From assembly GCA_030447415.1 (NCBI GenBank), contig JAUJOZ010000006.1, positions 62,001 through 126,000 on the forward strand: DNA of 64,000 bases, written 5' to 3'. Below the pieces are notes generated by a model. The model made no database searches. It saw only the letters and a program-made list of their open reading frames with translations, and was not told where the DNA came from. Below are positions 18,733-29,532 of the stretch, piece after piece (within the stretch, counting starts at the first letter, position 1; every line of letters begins with the position of its first letter). Source of the stretch: Thermomicrobiales bacterium (lineage in GTDB: Bacteria; Chloroflexota; Chloroflexia; Thermomicrobiales; UBA6265). Position numbers and translations under genes: made by a program.

Positions 18733-20301
18733 ATGCGGCACGATCCGGCCCCCACCGATCACCGGGCCGCACCGGTCGCCATCGATGGTCGCGGCCTGCG
18801 CCTTGAGGACGTGGAGACGGTGGCTCGGCGGGGCAAGCTGGTCCGCTTGGCCGCGTCGGCTCGGCCCCGGATCGACGCTGGGCGCGATGTCGTCGCCCGC
18901 ATCGTCGCGGAGGGCCGGACCGCCTACGGGATCACGACCGGCTTCGGCGCGCTGAGTGACCGCGCCATCCCTCCCCCCGATACCCGGCAGCTCCAGGTCA
19001 ACCTGCTGCTCAGTCACGCCACCGGTGCCGGGGAGCCCCTCCCGGTGGACGTTGTCCGCGCCGCGATGCTCCTCCGCACCAACTCGCTCGCCCTCGGCCA
19101 CTCGGGTGTCCGGCCGGAGCTCATCGAGACGCTGCTCGCGCTGCTGAACGCCGGTATCCACCCCGTCATCCCCGCGCAGGGGTCGCTCGGTGCCAGCGGT
19201 GACCTCGCCCCCCTTGCCCACCTGGCGCTCCCGCTGCTCGGCCTCGGCACCGTCGACATGGACGGCCGGCGCATGGCGGCGGCGGATGCGCTGCGGCGGC
19301 GTGGTATCTCCCCGGTCGCGCTGGCGCCGAAGGAAGCCCTGGCGCTGATCAACGGCACCCAGATCATGGCCGCGCTCGGCGCGCTCGCCCTCCTAGACGC
19401 CGAGCGCCTCCTCGCCTCCGCGCTCACGGTCGCGTCGCTCTCACTGTGCGCCCTCGCCGCCCGGCGGACACCGTTCGACGAGCGGGTCCACCTCGTTCGT
19501 CCCCACCCCGGCCAGGTGGCAGTCGCGGCGGAGGTGCGGGCGCTGCTCGACCCCGTCCCCGAGCACGCGATCGGCTTTGGACGGATCCAGGACCCGTACT
19601 CCGTTCGGTGCATCCCCCAGGTCTACGGCGCCATCCAGGATGCGCTCGCGCCGCTGCGGCGGACACTGGAGATCGAGGTCAACGCTGCCACCGACAACCC
19701 GCTGGTCTTCGCCGACGATGAGGCCGCGGCGGTCGTCTCCGGCGGCAACTTCCACGGTCACCCGCTGGCGCTCGGCTGTGACGCGGCCAAGACGGCCGTC
19801 GCATCCCTGGGGACGATCGTCGAGCGACGGATCGCCCTCCTTGTCGACGGGGCGGCGCGCGGTCTGCCGCCCTGCCTCGTCCGCGAGCCGGGCATCAACT
19901 CCGGCTACATGGTCGCTCACTACCTGGCCGCCGGCCTCGTCGCCGAGAACCGCGTCCTCGCCCACCCCGCCAGCGTCGACTCGATCCCGACCTCGGCGGG
20001 CGTCGAGGACTACAACAGCATGGGGGCCACCGCAGCGCTCCATTTCCGCCGGGTGGTCGCGAACGTCGAGACGGTGATCGCCGTCGAGGCGCTTTGCGCC
20101 GCGCAGGCCTGCGACCTTGCCGACCGGGTGCCGCCCGGACCGCTCGGCGCCCTCCACGCCCGGATCCGTGAGTGGATCCCCGTCCTTGAGCGCGATGACC
20201 GGATCGTCGCCGGCGACGTCGCCGCTGCGGTCGAGCTCCTGCGGGAGGGGCTCTTCGTGGTGGCCACGGCCGATCACGGCGCCGAGCGAGAAGGAGGGTG
20301 A
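18733..20301 (+). CDS. hutH: Histidine ammonia-lyase
   Basis: First enzyme of histidine degradation: deaminates L-histidine to urocanate. The residues that form the MIO cofactor, Ala-Ser-Gly, are at 154-156 in [15 protein letters not shown]. The catalytic tyrosine loop (AYGITTGFG) and the GNFHG and QDPYSVRC motifs are all present. The ATG at 18733 has GAGGA about 9 nt upstream and gives 522 aa, slightly longer than the usual 505-515. An ATG at 18700 is an alternative with a poorer site. The stop lies inside the Shine-Dalgarno/start region of hutU, so the two are co-translated. Confidence 0.95.
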   Translation: MRHDPAPTDHRAAPVAIDGRGLRLEDVETVARRGKLVRLAASARPRIDAGRDVVARIVAEGRTAYGITTGFGALSDRAIPPPDTRQLQVNLLLSHATGAGEPLPVDVVRAAMLLRTNSLALGHSGVRPELIETLLALLNAGIHPVIPAQGSLGASGDLAPLAHLALPLLGLGTVDMDGRRMAAADALRRRGISPVALAPKEALALINGTQIMAALGALALLDAERLLASALTVASLSLCALAARRTPFDERVHLVRPHPGQVAVAAEVRALLDPVPEHAIGFGRIQDPYSVRCIPQVYGAIQDALAPLRRTLEIEVNAATDNPLVFADDEAAAVVSGGNFHGHPLALGCDAAKTAVASLGTIVERRIALLVDGAARGLPPCLVREPGINSGYMVAHYLAAGLVAENRVLAHPASVDSIPTSAGVEDYNSMGATAALHFRRVVANVETVIAVEALCAAQACDLADRVPPGPLGALHARIREWIPVLERDDRIVAGDVAAAVELLREGLFVVATADHGAEREGG

Positions 20302-20303
20302 CG

Positions 20304-21977
20304 ATGGCCGACGGCGGGGCACGCACCGTCCGCGCACCGCGAGGAACGCGGCTCACCTGCAAAGGCTGGCCCCAGGAAGCAGCCCTGCGGATGCTGATGA
20401 ACAACCTCGACCCCGAGGTCGCTGAGCGGCCGGAGGATCTGGTCGTCTACGGCGGCACCGGCCGCGCGGCGCGCTCCTGGGCGGCCTTCGACGCCCTCGT
20501 CGCCTCCCTGACCGACCTGGCGGACGATGAGACCTTGCTCGTCCAATCGGGAAAGCCGGTCGGCGTCGTCCGCACGCATCGGGATGCCCCGCGGGTGCTG
20601 ATCGCCAACAGCCTGCTCGTGCCGAAGTGGGCCACCTGGGAGGAGTTCTGGCGGCTGGAGGGACTCGGCCTGACGATGTACGGCCAGATGACGGCCGGCT
20701 CCTGGATCTACATCGGCACCCAGGGCATCCTCCAGGGCACCTACGAGACCTTCGCCGAGCTGGCCCGCCAGCACTTCGACGGGAGCCTGGCCGGCCGCAT
20801 CGTCCTCACCGCCGGGCTCGGTGGCATGGGCGGGCCCAACCCCTGGCGGTGACGATGAACGGTGGCGTCTGCCTCGTCGTCGAGGCCGACCCCCAGCGCG
20901 TCCAGCGGCGGCTCGAAACCCGCTACTGTGACGAGGCGACCGACTCGCTCGACGACGCCGTCGCGCGGGCACGGAGCGCCGCGGACCGCCGCGAACCGCG
21001 CTCGATCGCCCTGGTTGGGCAATGCCGCCGAGGCGCTGCCGCACCTGGTCAAGCTTGGCTTCACCCCCGACGTCGTCACCGACCAAACCTCGGCCCACGA
21101 TGCCCTCGACGGCTACGTCATCCCCGAGATCGCGCTGGAGGACGCCCGCCGTCTGCGCCGGACCTCCCCGAGTTCTACACCCGGCGCTCGCTCCAGGCCA
21201 TGGCCGAGCATGTTCGCGCCATGCTTGCCTTCCAGGCCGCCGGCGCGGTCGTCTTCGACTATGGCAACAACCTCCGCGGCCAGGCCTCCCTGGCCGGGGT
21301 CGAGGATGCCTTCGCTTACCCAGGGTTCGTCCCGGCCTTCATCCGACCCCTGTTCTGCGAGGGCAAGGGCCCGTTCCGCTGGGTCGCCCTCTCCGGCGAC
21401 CCGGCCGACATCGCCGCCACCGACCGCGCCCTGATTGAGCTTTTCCCGGAGAACGAGTCGCTCCGCCGCTGGTTGCGCCTGGCCGGGGAGCGCGTAGCCC
21501 ACCAGGGCCTGCCCGCCCGCATCTGCTGGCTCGGCCACGGCGAGCGCCACCGTGCCGGCCTGGCATTCAACGACCTCGTCGCCCGCGGCGCGGTCGCCGC
21601 CCCGATCGTCATCGGCCGCGACCACCTCGACGCCGGATCGGTCGCCTCCCCTACCGCGAGACGGAGGGATGCGCGACGGCTCGGACGCCATCGCCGATTG
21701 GCCGGTGCTCAACGCGCTGGTCAACACCGCCTCGGGCGCTACCTGGGTCTCGGTCCACCACGGCGGCGGTGTCGGCATTGGCCTGTCGCTCCACGCCGGG
21801 ATGGTCGTGGTCGCGGACGGCACGCCGGAAGCGGCGTCCCGGCTCGAGCGCGTCCTGACCAACGACCCGGGGACGGGGGCGCTGCGCCACGTCGACGCGG
21901 GCTACGAGCGCGCCGTCCGCCACGCGCGGGCGACGGGAATGAAGGTCCCGATGTGGCCCACTGATACCGGGGAATAA
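20304..21977 (+). pseudogene. hutU: Urocanate hydratase, interrupted by four single-base shifts
   Basis: Second enzyme of the Hut pathway: urocanate to imidazolone propionate. The ATG at 20304 has AAGGAGG at 6 nt and lies 2 bp after the hutH stop. The protein can be followed through three frames: [34 protein letters not shown] (NAD-binding part), [35 protein letters not shown], then [19 protein letters not shown] to the stop. Shifts lie near 20837 (lost G), 21018 (extra G), 21165 (lost G) and 21650 (lost C), each in a G or C run. All family motifs remain between them. This pattern points to base-calling error in an otherwise intact gene rather than decay. Confidence 0.9.
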
Positions 21978-22059
21978 GGCGTCCCGCGATCGCGTGCGGC
22001 GGGTGCTGGGGCGTGATGGGGAACCTGATCCAAACCGGAGCGCGGGTCTCCCCATGATG

Positions 22060-22668
22060 TCAGGGCACGCTGGGCGGTGGTCCGTTCGGACCCCCGCCGA
22101 CCTTCACCACCAGTGTCACGAACGTCAGGCCGGCCTCACCCACCTTCCCGGTGACCTCCCAGCACCCCGTGCTCGGGAAGAGCAGCGCGCTGGCCACGAA
22201 CCCGCTCTCCGGGTAGATGAACGGGGGAGCGTCCGGGGGCGGGAGGTCCAGCCGTCGGCCGTCCGAGGTGATGGCCCGCAGCGGCGGTGCGGGCGCGTCG
22301 AGCCGTCGCCCCTGGACACTCAGCGGGGCGCGGACGCCAGCGTCCCACCACCAGGGCCACTTCATCGCCAACGAGCCATCCGGCTCCACGCTCCCCGGCC
22401 CTCCCGGCGCGAACACGACCTGACCCGCGGTCCAGAGCGCGGTCCAGAGTGCGTCGTTCCCGTGATGGCCGCGGGACGGGTGCTCGCCGGGCGGCGTGCG
22501 CCCGTTGGGGCGGGTCACCGGGCACCCGGGCGGCGGTGGGAGCACGGCGCTGGTGGGCGCCGCTAGCGCCCGGCGCAGCGTCGCGGTGACGTGCCCCGCG
22601 GCCGCGGTCGCGGCGAGGAGCAAGATCAGCCAGAAGCAGAGGACCATCGCCGTCGCGCGTCTGTGCAT
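22060..22668 (-). CDS. Conserved hypothetical secreted protein
   Basis: 202 aa. An N-terminal hydrophobic segment (MVLCFWLILLLAATAAAG) looks like a signal peptide or membrane anchor; no lipobox cysteine. The mature part is rich in Trp, Pro and Gly: GNDALWTALWTAGQVVFAPGG, MKWPWWWD, GRRLDAP, GCWEVTGKVGEAGLTFV. This resembles a small uncharacterised family seen in Chloroflexota and Actinomycetota, but no function is known to me. Codon use is like the neighbouring genes. It is convergent with hutU and lies downstream of hutF on the same strand. Confidence 0.7.
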   Translation of the reverse strand: MHRRATAMVLCFWLILLLAATAAAGHVTATLRRALAAPTSAVLPPPPGCPVTRPNGRTPPGEHPSRGHHGNDALWTALWTAGQVVFAPGGPGSVEPDGSLAMKWPWWWDAGVRAPLSVQGRRLDAPAPPLRAITSDGRRLDLPPPDAPPFIYPESGFVASALLFPSTGCWEVTGKVGEAGLTFVTLVVKVGGGPNGPPPSVP

Positions 22669-22775
22669 CGCGTCCGCCTCCCGCGTCGCGCCTCGGCCGC
22701 GCTGTCACCATCACGACAATTTGGCCCGCCGCTCGGTTGCCTCCGCGTCTGTTCTTCCCGCGTCGCGTCCCGGTC

Positions 22776-24191
22776 CTAGAGCGACCGCACCGCCGTGCGA
22801 AACCGCTCCAGCACCGCATCCTCCTGCGGATGGTGGCCGTCGCGCACGACCCAGGTGCCGGCGACCATCACGTTGCGGACCACCCCACCCCCGGCGCCAA
22901 ACACCCACCCGTCGAGCACGGTCCTCGGCTCGTGGCCGGTCAAGGGCGCGGCCTCCGGGTCGAGCTCGACGAGGTCCGCGCGCATCCCCGGGCGGATGGT
23001 CCCCATCGGCTGATCGATCGCGCGGGCGCCACCGCTGACGGCCAGATCGAACAGGAGCCGGCCCGGGTGCTCCGTCGTCGCGCTCCCGGCCGTCACCAGG
23101 ACGTTGCGCCGGCGGTGGTGCAGGCGCTGGCCGTACTCAAGCGTCCGAAGCTCCTCCGCGAGACCGATGGCGACGTTGCTGTCGGTCCCGATGCCCCACG
23201 CGCCCCCGTCGCGGTGGTAGCCCGGCAGCGGGAAGAGCCCGTCTCCCAGGTTCGCCTCGGTGATCGGACAGAGCCCCACGGTCGCCCCGCTCGCCGCGAT
23301 CCCCCGGCGTTCGGCGACGGTGCAGTGGGTGGCGTGGATCAACGTCCAGCGCGGACCGACCGGGGCGTTGGCCAGCAGCCACTCGATCGGACGGGCCCCG
23401 AGGCCGGCCAGACACTCCTCGACCTCACCGACCTGCTCGGCGACGTGGATGTGGATCGGCGCCGCCGGGGCGACCTCGGCCATCGCCGCGGTCAAGTGCG
23501 CGAGTTGCTCGGGGCTCACCGCTCGCAGGCTGTGCGGCGCCACGCCCACCCGGCGCAGAGGGTTGTCGGTTGCGCCGACCAGCAGACGCTCGACGAGCCG
23601 CAGGAATGCGTCGAGGTCGACGTGGACGAACCGCCGCTGCGCGTCGGCTGGAGGCTTGCCGATGCCGCCCTGGGTGTAGAGCGCGGGCAGCAGGGTGAGC
23701 GCGATGCCGACCTCGTCGGCCGCGGCCGCGATCCGCCCTGACAGCTCGGCCGGGTTGGCGTAGGGGCGCCCGTCACGGTCGTGGTGGAGATAGTGGAACT
23801 CGCCGACCGCCGTGAAGCCTGCCCGCAGCATCTCCAGGTACGCCTGCGCGGCGATCGCTTGCAGTTGGTCCGGTCCGAGCGCGGCGACGAAGGCGTACAT
23901 CCGCGTCCGCCAGCTCCAGAAGTCGTCCCGGCCGGCCCCGCCCGGCACCCCCTCCACCCGCCCAGCCATCCCGCGCTGATGGGCGTGCGAATGCAGGTTT
24001 GCCATTCCCGGGACGACGTACCCATCGAGTCGCCGGACCTCCCCGTCCGTCCACCCCGGCGGCCGGTCGGCGCCGACGGCGACGATCGTCCCGGCGGCGT
24101 CAATCTCCAGGTAACCAGGGGAAAGCCACCCGTTCGGCTGGTGGAGGTGCGCGGCGCGGTAGCGTCCCGCGTCATGGCCGGGCGTGGTCAT
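22776..24191 (-). CDS. hutF: Formimidoylglutamate deiminase
   Basis: Amidohydrolase that converts N-formimino-L-glutamate to N-formyl-L-glutamate and ammonia, in the five-step Hut route. Metal-binding motif NLHSHAHQRGMAG, the HIHVAEQ strand, LIHATHCT and GIGTDSNVA (zinc ligands His, His, His, Asp) are all present. The GTEFHYLHHD-like stretch (here GEFHYLHHDRDG) is typical of HutF and separates it from other subgroups. The ATG at 24191 gives 471 aa. HutG, the next enzyme, is not in this window. Confidence 0.92.
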   Translation of the reverse strand: MTTPGHDAGRYRAAHLHQPNGWLSPGYLEIDAAGTIVAVGADRPPGWTDGEVRRLDGYVVPGMANLHSHAHQRGMAGRVEGVPGGAGRDDFWSWRTRMYAFVAALGPDQLQAIAAQAYLEMLRAGFTAVGEFHYLHHDRDGRPYANPAELSGRIAAAADEVGIALTLLPALYTQGGIGKPPADAQRRFVHVDLDAFLRLVERLLVGATDNPLRRVGVAPHSLRAVSPEQLAHLTAAMAEVAPAAPIHIHVAEQVGEVEECLAGLGARPIEWLLANAPVGPRWTLIHATHCTVAERRGIAASGATVGLCPITEANLGDGLFPLPGYHRDGGAWGIGTDSNVAIGLAEELRTLEYGQRLHHRRRNVLVTAGSATTEHPGRLLFDLAVSGGARAIDQPMGTIRPGMRADLVELDPEAAPLTGHEPRTVLDGWVFGAGGGVVRNVMVAGTWVVRDGHHPQEDAVLERFRTAVRSL

Positions 24192-24479
24192 CCTTGTCGA
24201 CCTCATTGCAAGACGGATCGCGCGGTCTGCGGGCAATGATTGCCGTTGTGTTCCATGGCATTCCGCGACGACGAGCCCGCCGTGCCAGACCCCACCTTGA
24301 CTGACCATCCTGGCGCCGTGGCAGCTCGCGTTGCGCGACCCAAGGCCTCTCGCCCGTTGTCGGTTCGGGCCGGCCGCCTCGTGCGCGGTGGCTGCGTATC
24401 TCGTCGCGCTGGCACTCTGCGGCCGGCACCTGATGATGGCGGGTCGAGGATGAAGGAGCGCGGAGCCGGAGCGGTTGCG

Positions 24480-25928
24480 TCAGTAGGCCCGCGCGATGAC
24501 GACGCGCCGCTCGCTCAACCCACCGCAGGCGACGCAGCGCCCCGGTTGCGCCGGCAGGTCGCGCGGAATGCAGCGGATGGTCGCCTTCGTCTCGGCCTTG
24601 ACCCTCGCCTCGCAGGCCGGAGCCCTGCACCAATGGGCGAGCGACCAACCGGCGTTCACCCCGATCCGTTCGACCAGCTCCGTATAGGTGTCGACCTCGA
24701 CGGTGTGCTCATCGAGCATCCGCTTCGCGTTGGCAAAGAGGTTCCCCTGTATCGCGTCCAGCAGACCCTCGACGGTCGGTCCAAGGTTCGCCAGCGGAAT
24801 CGCCTGCTTCTCGCGTGTGTCGCGCCGGACGAGGACGGCTTGGTCGACCTCGACGTCCCGTGGCCCGACCTCCAGCCGCAGTGGCACGCCCTTGAGTTCC
24901 CACTCGTTGAACTTGTAGCCCGCCGTCCGGTCATCGCGCCAGTCGACCCGCGTCCGCGCCACCGGGGCCAGCCGCTGGAGGATCCTGTCGACGGCATGTT
25001 CGATCTCCGCCATGTCATCGCGCTTCCGCCAGATTGGGACGACGACGACCTGGACCGGTGCGACCGCCGGCGGCAGCTTCAGCCCCGCGTCGTCGCCGTG
25101 GACCATCACCGTCGCGCCGACGGCGCGGTGGCTGAGGCCCCACGAGGTAGTGAACGCGTACTTCCGCTCCCCGTCCCGATCGAGGAACCGAATGCCGAAG
25201 ACCCGCCCGAAATGGTCGCCGAGGTTGTGGGATGTGCCGGCCTGAAGCGCCCAGTACTTGCCGCTCATCATCGCCTCGACGGTGTAGGTCCGCAGCGCCC
25301 CGGCGAACTTCTCTGACTCCGTCTTGATCCCCGGCACGACCGGAATCGCCAGATCCTCCTCGAAGAAGCGCCGGTAAACCTCCAGCATTTGTCGCGCTCG
25401 CTCATCCGCCTCATCCAAGCTGGCGTGGCAGGTGTGCCCCTCCTGCCAGAGGAACTCCAGCGTGCGCAGGAAGGCACGCGGTCGCTCCTCCCAGCGCACC
25501 ACGTTGCCCCATTGGTTGATCAGGATCGGCAGGTCGCGGTAGCTCTGAACCCATCTCGCGTAGCTTGGGCAGATGATGGCCTCCGATGTCGGCCGGACGG
25601 CCCACGGCTCCTCGAGGTCGGCGTTGCCGCCTCGGGTCACCCACGCCACTTCCGGCGCAAAGCCCTCGACGTGCTCCGCCTCCCGCTCCAGCATCGAGCG
25701 CGGGATGAAGAGCGGGAAGTAGGCGTTCTCCACCCCGGTCGCCTTGATCTGCGTGTCCAATCGGGCCACCATCCGCTCCCACAGCCCAAAGCCGTAGGGC
25801 CGGATCACTTTGCAGCCGCGGACCGGGGTGTCGTCGGCTAGCTCCGCCTTGCGGATCACGTCGACGTACCAGCGGTCGAAATCATCCTCTTGGTCGATCA
25901 ACTCCTCGACGTAGCGGGTCTCGGCCAT
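24480..25928 (-). CDS. proS: Prolyl-tRNA synthetase, archaeal/eukaryote type
   Basis: Class II aminoacyl-tRNA synthetase charging tRNA-Pro. 482 aa with no bacterial editing insert, which defines the ProS type 3 (archaeal/eukaryotic) form used by Thermus-Deinococcus and many Chloroflexota. Visible motifs: TSEAIICPSYARWVQSYRDLP (motif 2 entry), RWEERPRAFLRTLEFLWQEGHT, and GTSHNLGDHFGRVF. The anticodon domain (about 285-385) is followed by a C-terminal zinc-like region with CRAPACEARVKAETKATIRC and a late CVACGG. The ATG at 25928 has GGAG upstream. It sits alone between hutI and hutF. Confidence 0.95.
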   Translation of the reverse strand: MAETRYVEELIDQEDDFDRWYVDVIRKAELADDTPVRGCKVIRPYGFGLWERMVARLDTQIKATGVENAYFPLFIPRSMLEREAEHVEGFAPEVAWVTRGGNADLEEPWAVRPTSEAIICPSYARWVQSYRDLPILINQWGNVVRWEERPRAFLRTLEFLWQEGHTCHASLDEADERARQMLEVYRRFFEEDLAIPVVPGIKTESEKFAGALRTYTVEAMMSGKYWALQAGTSHNLGDHFGRVFGIRFLDRDGERKYAFTTSWGLSHRAVGATVMVHGDDAGLKLPPAVAPVQVVVVPIWRKRDDMAEIEHAVDRILQRLAPVARTRVDWRDDRTAGYKFNEWELKGVPLRLEVGPRDVEVDQAVLVRRDTREKQAIPLANLGPTVEGLLDAIQGNLFANAKRMLDEHTVEVDTYTELVERIGVNAGWSLAHWCRAPACEARVKAETKATIRCIPRDLPAQPGRCVACGGLSERRVVIARAY

Positions 25929-26434
25929 GACTCGCTCCACTCCACGCCGTCGGCATACGGCCGGCGCCGGCCAGCTCTTGGCTGGTGCGGCACGCAGATC
26001 CGCGTCGACGGCGAATAGCTGACGGCTGATGGCGATGATGAGGCGGCGACGCAGGGGATGACGAGAACGACCGTCAGCCCCTGCCGGGAGGGACGGGGAG
26101 CCCACCGACGCCCGGCCCGCCGAGGCACTCGGCCGGCGCTCGGACAAGGAGGAAGGGGGTGTGCGCGGGGAGAACCACGGACGGCATCGGTGCCACTCGG
26201 TCGGAACCTCCGAATGCCCAACCCGCGACGAAGGTGCTCAGCATAATGCATTCACGGACGGCACGAGACGTCCCCTCGACCGGGTGCCGACCCAGGCGAT
26301 GCCATCGGCCGGCTGCAGCCCAGATCCCTGCATGGGACAGCCGGGGCTCACGCCGGGTGGAAACCAACAATCCTCGCCGAACAGCGCCACGGGTGACGAT
26401 CGACGGACGCCGCCAAGGTCTTGAAACGGACGGG
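25929..26434. other. Intergenic region between hutI and proS
   Basis: 506 bp after the hutI stop and before proS (both minus). It should hold the proS promoter. No T-box features (specifier stem, TGG antiterminator) were recognised, and no gene is supported here. Confidence 0.35.
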
Positions 26435-27679
26435 TCATGCCCGCTCGACAACCACCCGGCCGCGCTTGACCACCGTGGCGACGGCGTTGCGCCCGAGTCG
26501 GTAGGCGAGGTCCTCGTACCGTTCCACGTCGAGAATCAGCACGTCGGCGAGCTTGCCCGGCTCGAGCGACCCGATCTCGTCGGCCAACCCCAGCGCCTGG
26601 GCGGCGCCGAGGGTCGCCGCCCGCACCGCCTCCGCTACCGAGAGGCGGTGCAGCCGGCAGGCGAGGGTGATGACGAACTGCATGCTCGTCAGCCAGCAGC
26701 CGGGGCACAGATCCGTCGCCAGGGCAATCGTCATCCCGCCCGCGATCACCGCCCGGACGTCGATCGGGCGCGGATGGGCCACGGCGAAGTCGAGACCGGG
26801 CATCGCCACCCCGACCACCCCGGCCTCGGCTAAGGACCGAATCTCCTCAGGATCGGTGAAGTTCAGGTGGTCCGCCGAGACGCACCGAAGCTCCGCCGTC
26901 AGCTCCGCGGCGCCGGTGCGCGAGTACTGGTCCAGGTGGATCTTCGGGCGCAACCCGTGCGCGATACCCGCTTCCAGGACTCGCCGCGACTGTTCGACGG
27001 TGAAAAATCCCTCGTCGCAGTAGACGTCGCAGAAGCTGGCCAGCCCCGCCTCCGCCACCCTCGGGATCATCTCCGCAACCACCAGGTCGACGTAGCGGTC
27101 CGGCGGTACGTCGGGTGGGAAGGCGTGGGCGCCGAGGAACGTGCTCACCACGTCCACCGGCTGGACCTCGACGAGGCGCCGGTTCACGTCCAGGAGGCTC
27201 AGCTCGGACTCGGTCGTCAGCCCGTAGCCGCTCTTGCTCTCCACCGTCGTCGTTCCCGCTGCCAGCATCTCCGCCAGCCGCGGTAGCGCCGCCCCCACGA
27301 GGGCGTCGACCCCGAGCTCGCGCGTCTGCCCCACCGTGCCGACGATGCCGACCGGGATCCCGCGCCCGGCCAACTCGGCCGGATCACCACCGGCGACCCG
27401 CGTCGCGTACTCGTCGACCCGCGACCCGCCGAAGACGAGGTGGGTGTGGCAGTCGACGAAGCCGGGCATCACCACCCGCCCCGCCGCGTAGATCGTCCGC
27501 GCGCCCGTCCGGTCGACCGCCGCGGCAACTTCGTCCGCCGTCCCGACCGCCAGGATGCGCCCCGCCGCGACAGCCACTGCCCCGTCCCGGACGCGGCCGA
27601 CGAGGTCACCCGCCCCTGTCCGGCAGGTCAGCAGCTCGCTCGCGTGCTCGATGACGAGATCGGCCCTCGGTCGCTCCAT
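26435..27679 (-). CDS. hutI: Imidazolonepropionase
   Basis: Third Hut enzyme: hydrolyses imidazolone propionate to N-formimino-L-glutamate. 414 aa from the ATG at 27679, the family length. Metal and substrate motifs are clear: PGFVDCHTHLVFGGSR, TTTVESKSGYGL, HLDQYS, SADHLNFT and ALATDLCPGCWLTSMQ. The upstream frame is open for another 100 codons but reads antisense of the kinase gene. No strong Shine-Dalgarno was seen. With hutH, hutU and hutF, four of five catabolic steps are in this window. Confidence 0.94.
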   Translation of the reverse strand: MERPRADLVIEHASELLTCRTGAGDLVGRVRDGAVAVAAGRILAVGTADEVAAAVDRTGARTIYAAGRVVMPGFVDCHTHLVFGGSRVDEYATRVAGGDPAELAGRGIPVGIVGTVGQTRELGVDALVGAALPRLAEMLAAGTTTVESKSGYGLTTESELSLLDVNRRLVEVQPVDVVSTFLGAHAFPPDVPPDRYVDLVVAEMIPRVAEAGLASFCDVYCDEGFFTVEQSRRVLEAGIAHGLRPKIHLDQYSRTGAAELTAELRCVSADHLNFTDPEEIRSLAEAGVVGVAMPGLDFAVAHPRPIDVRAVIAGGMTIALATDLCPGCWLTSMQFVITLACRLHRLSVAEAVRAATLGAAQALGLADEIGSLEPGKLADVLILDVERYEDLAYRLGRNAVATVVKRGRVVVERA

Positions 27680-27737
27680 CAGCTCGGCGTCCGCCTGCGC
27701 GAGGCTCGCATCGAGTCCGTGCCCACCGGGCGCCGCA

Positions 27738-28991
27738 TCACCCTGCCGCGACGCGCGGAACAAGGGGCAGCCGAACGGTGAATACGCTCCCCTCGCCCTC
27801 GCGGCTCTCGATGGCGATCGTCCCGCCATGTTGCTCGACGATCCGCTTGGCGCCGGCCAGGCCGATCCCGCTTCCCCCGGCCGGCGTCGGCGCGTTGGTG
27901 GCGCGGAAGAACGGCTCGAAGATGCGGGGCAGATCCGCCGCCGGGATGCCGATACCGCGATCCCGCACCGCGAGCACGGCCCACCCACCGGCCTCCCCGT
28001 CGCTCACCCGGTCGACCGTCACCAAGACCTCGCCGCCGTCGGGGCTGTACTTGACGGCGTTGGCGAGTAGGTTGGCCAGCACCCGCTCCACGCGAGATCG
28101 GTTGACCGGGGCAACCACCTCCTCGACGGCTGCCTCGACCCGGACCTCGTGCCGAGGCGACTTCTCCCCGTGCTCCGCAGCGCACTCGCGGGCGAGGGCG
28201 ACGAGATCGGCCGGCTCCCGCCGCAGCTCCGGCTCCTGGCCGATTTCCAGCCGCGCGATGTCCAGCAACTCATCGATCAGAACCGCCATCCGCGCCGCGT
28301 TCGCCTCGATCACGCCGATTCCGTGCACCAGGCGAGCCACGTCGTCATTTGCCGCCCGCGACGCTCGGCGCCGAAGCAGTTGAGCCTGTCCCTTGATCGT
28401 GGCCAGCGGCGTCTTGAGGTCGTGAGAGGCGCTGAGGAGGAACTCGTCGCGGGCCCGCACCGCGGCCTCGGCCTCGCGCACCGCCGCCTGGCGCTCGATC
28501 GCGGTCATGGCCGAGGCCGCCAGGTCCGTGAGAACCGCGAGCTCCCAGTCGGTCCACGCGCGCGGCTGGTGGTCGATGACGCAGAACGAGCCGAGGACGT
28601 ACCCGTCCGCGGTCACCAGTGGGATCCCGGCGTAGGCGACGACACCAAGGTCCGGGATCGCGAGGTTATCGCGGACCAGCGGGTGAAGACGCGCGTCCTC
28701 GATCACCAGCGGCTGGCCGGAGGCGACGGCGTGCTGGCAGAAGGAGTGGGAGAGCGGCGTCTCCCGCGCAGAGGCCCACGGCTCGGGGAGGCCGAGGCAG
28801 CTCTTGAAGAACTGCCGCTCCTCGTCCACGAGCGACACGAGGGCGACGGGCACGTCGAGGATTCGGGTGGCCAGGCGCGTCAGGCGGTCGAACGCCACAT
28901 CGGCCGGGCTGTCGAGGAGCGCCGTGCGATGGAGCGCGGCGAGGCGCTCAGGGTCGCGGACGTGGTCGGCCGCCGTCGAAGCTACAGTCAC
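27738..28991 (-). CDS. GAF-domain sensor histidine kinase
   Basis: 417-aa soluble kinase without membrane segments. The GAF domain (about 20-165) carries FFKSCLGLPEPWASARETPLSHSFCQHAV, usual for GAF sensors linked to this kinase class. Then come a HisKA domain with the phospho-accepting histidine in SASHDLKTPLATIKGQ and a HATPase_c domain with N (LLANAVKYS), G1 (RDRGIGIP), F and G2 (GSGIGLAGAKRIVEQHGG) boxes. It starts at a GTG. There is no response regulator next to it, so it is an orphan kinase. It lies 59 bp upstream of hutI, but a link with histidine use is only a guess. Confidence 0.9.
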   Translation of the reverse strand: MTVASTAADHVRDPERLAALHRTALLDSPADVAFDRLTRLATRILDVPVALVSLVDEERQFFKSCLGLPEPWASARETPLSHSFCQHAVASGQPLVIEDARLHPLVRDNLAIPDLGVVAYAGIPLVTADGYVLGSFCVIDHQPRAWTDWELAVLTDLAASAMTAIERQAAVREAEAAVRARDEFLLSASHDLKTPLATIKGQAQLLRRRASRAANDDVARLVHGIGVIEANAARMAVLIDELLDIARLEIGQEPELRREPADLVALARECAAEHGEKSPRHEVRVEAAVEEVVAPVNRSRVERVLANLLANAVKYSPDGGEVLVTVDRVSDGEAGGWAVLAVRDRGIGIPAADLPRIFEPFFRATNAPTPAGGSGIGLAGAKRIVEQHGGTIAIESREGEGSVFTVRLPLVPRVAAG

Positions 28992-29532
28992 CTGAAACCT
29001 GGGCGCGATCGAGGATACCAGCGTCGGGCCAATGTTCTACCCTCGGAGCGAGGTGCTCGGCCGCCGACGGTATGGTAGCCGAGCCGGGCAGCCCGGACCA
29101 CGCTCGACGCTACCACGCCCCTGTCCGGACGGCATCGACGATGATCCCAGCCCCCGCCGGACGGGAGCGCCGGAGAAACGACTGGGCAGACCGCACGCCG
29201 TCCCGGGCCTCGCGGTGGGAGCGAGCCATGGAGGTGGCCCGGCCGCGGGCCGAATGGGCCGAGCGCGGGTAACCTGATGGCCACGGTTGACGACGACGCC
29301 CAACTGCGATCGTGGATCGGGTCCTGGGCCTGCCTCACCACCAGTGCTCCGGGCTTGCGTCCGGCCTTGCTCGGCGTGCGACCCGGCCCTACCATCCCGT
29401 TCGTCTGTGGCAGCGGCGTGGCGTGCCGGTCCCGCCGTGGTCGGCGAATGCCGATGGGTTGCCGACCGACGACGGCTCGGTCATCGGTCGCCTGGGCCCG
29501 GGTCCATCTTGACCCGAAGCGGGGAGCATTCC
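28992..29532. other. Divergent intergenic region, kinase / oxidoreductase
   Basis: 541 bp between divergent genes; promoters for both are expected here. No ORF with a credible start or known domain, and no palindrome that stood out. Confidence 0.35.

Noticed and set aside
16649..18772. A 707-codon open frame antisense to the CopB-like gene
   Set aside because: Same reason: composition mirrors the sense gene and no motif is visible.
20304..21977. Programmed frameshifting in hutU
   Set aside because: Four shifts in both directions, no slippery heptamer plus pseudoknot, and hutU is a single frame in other bacteria. Sequence error or decay explains it better.
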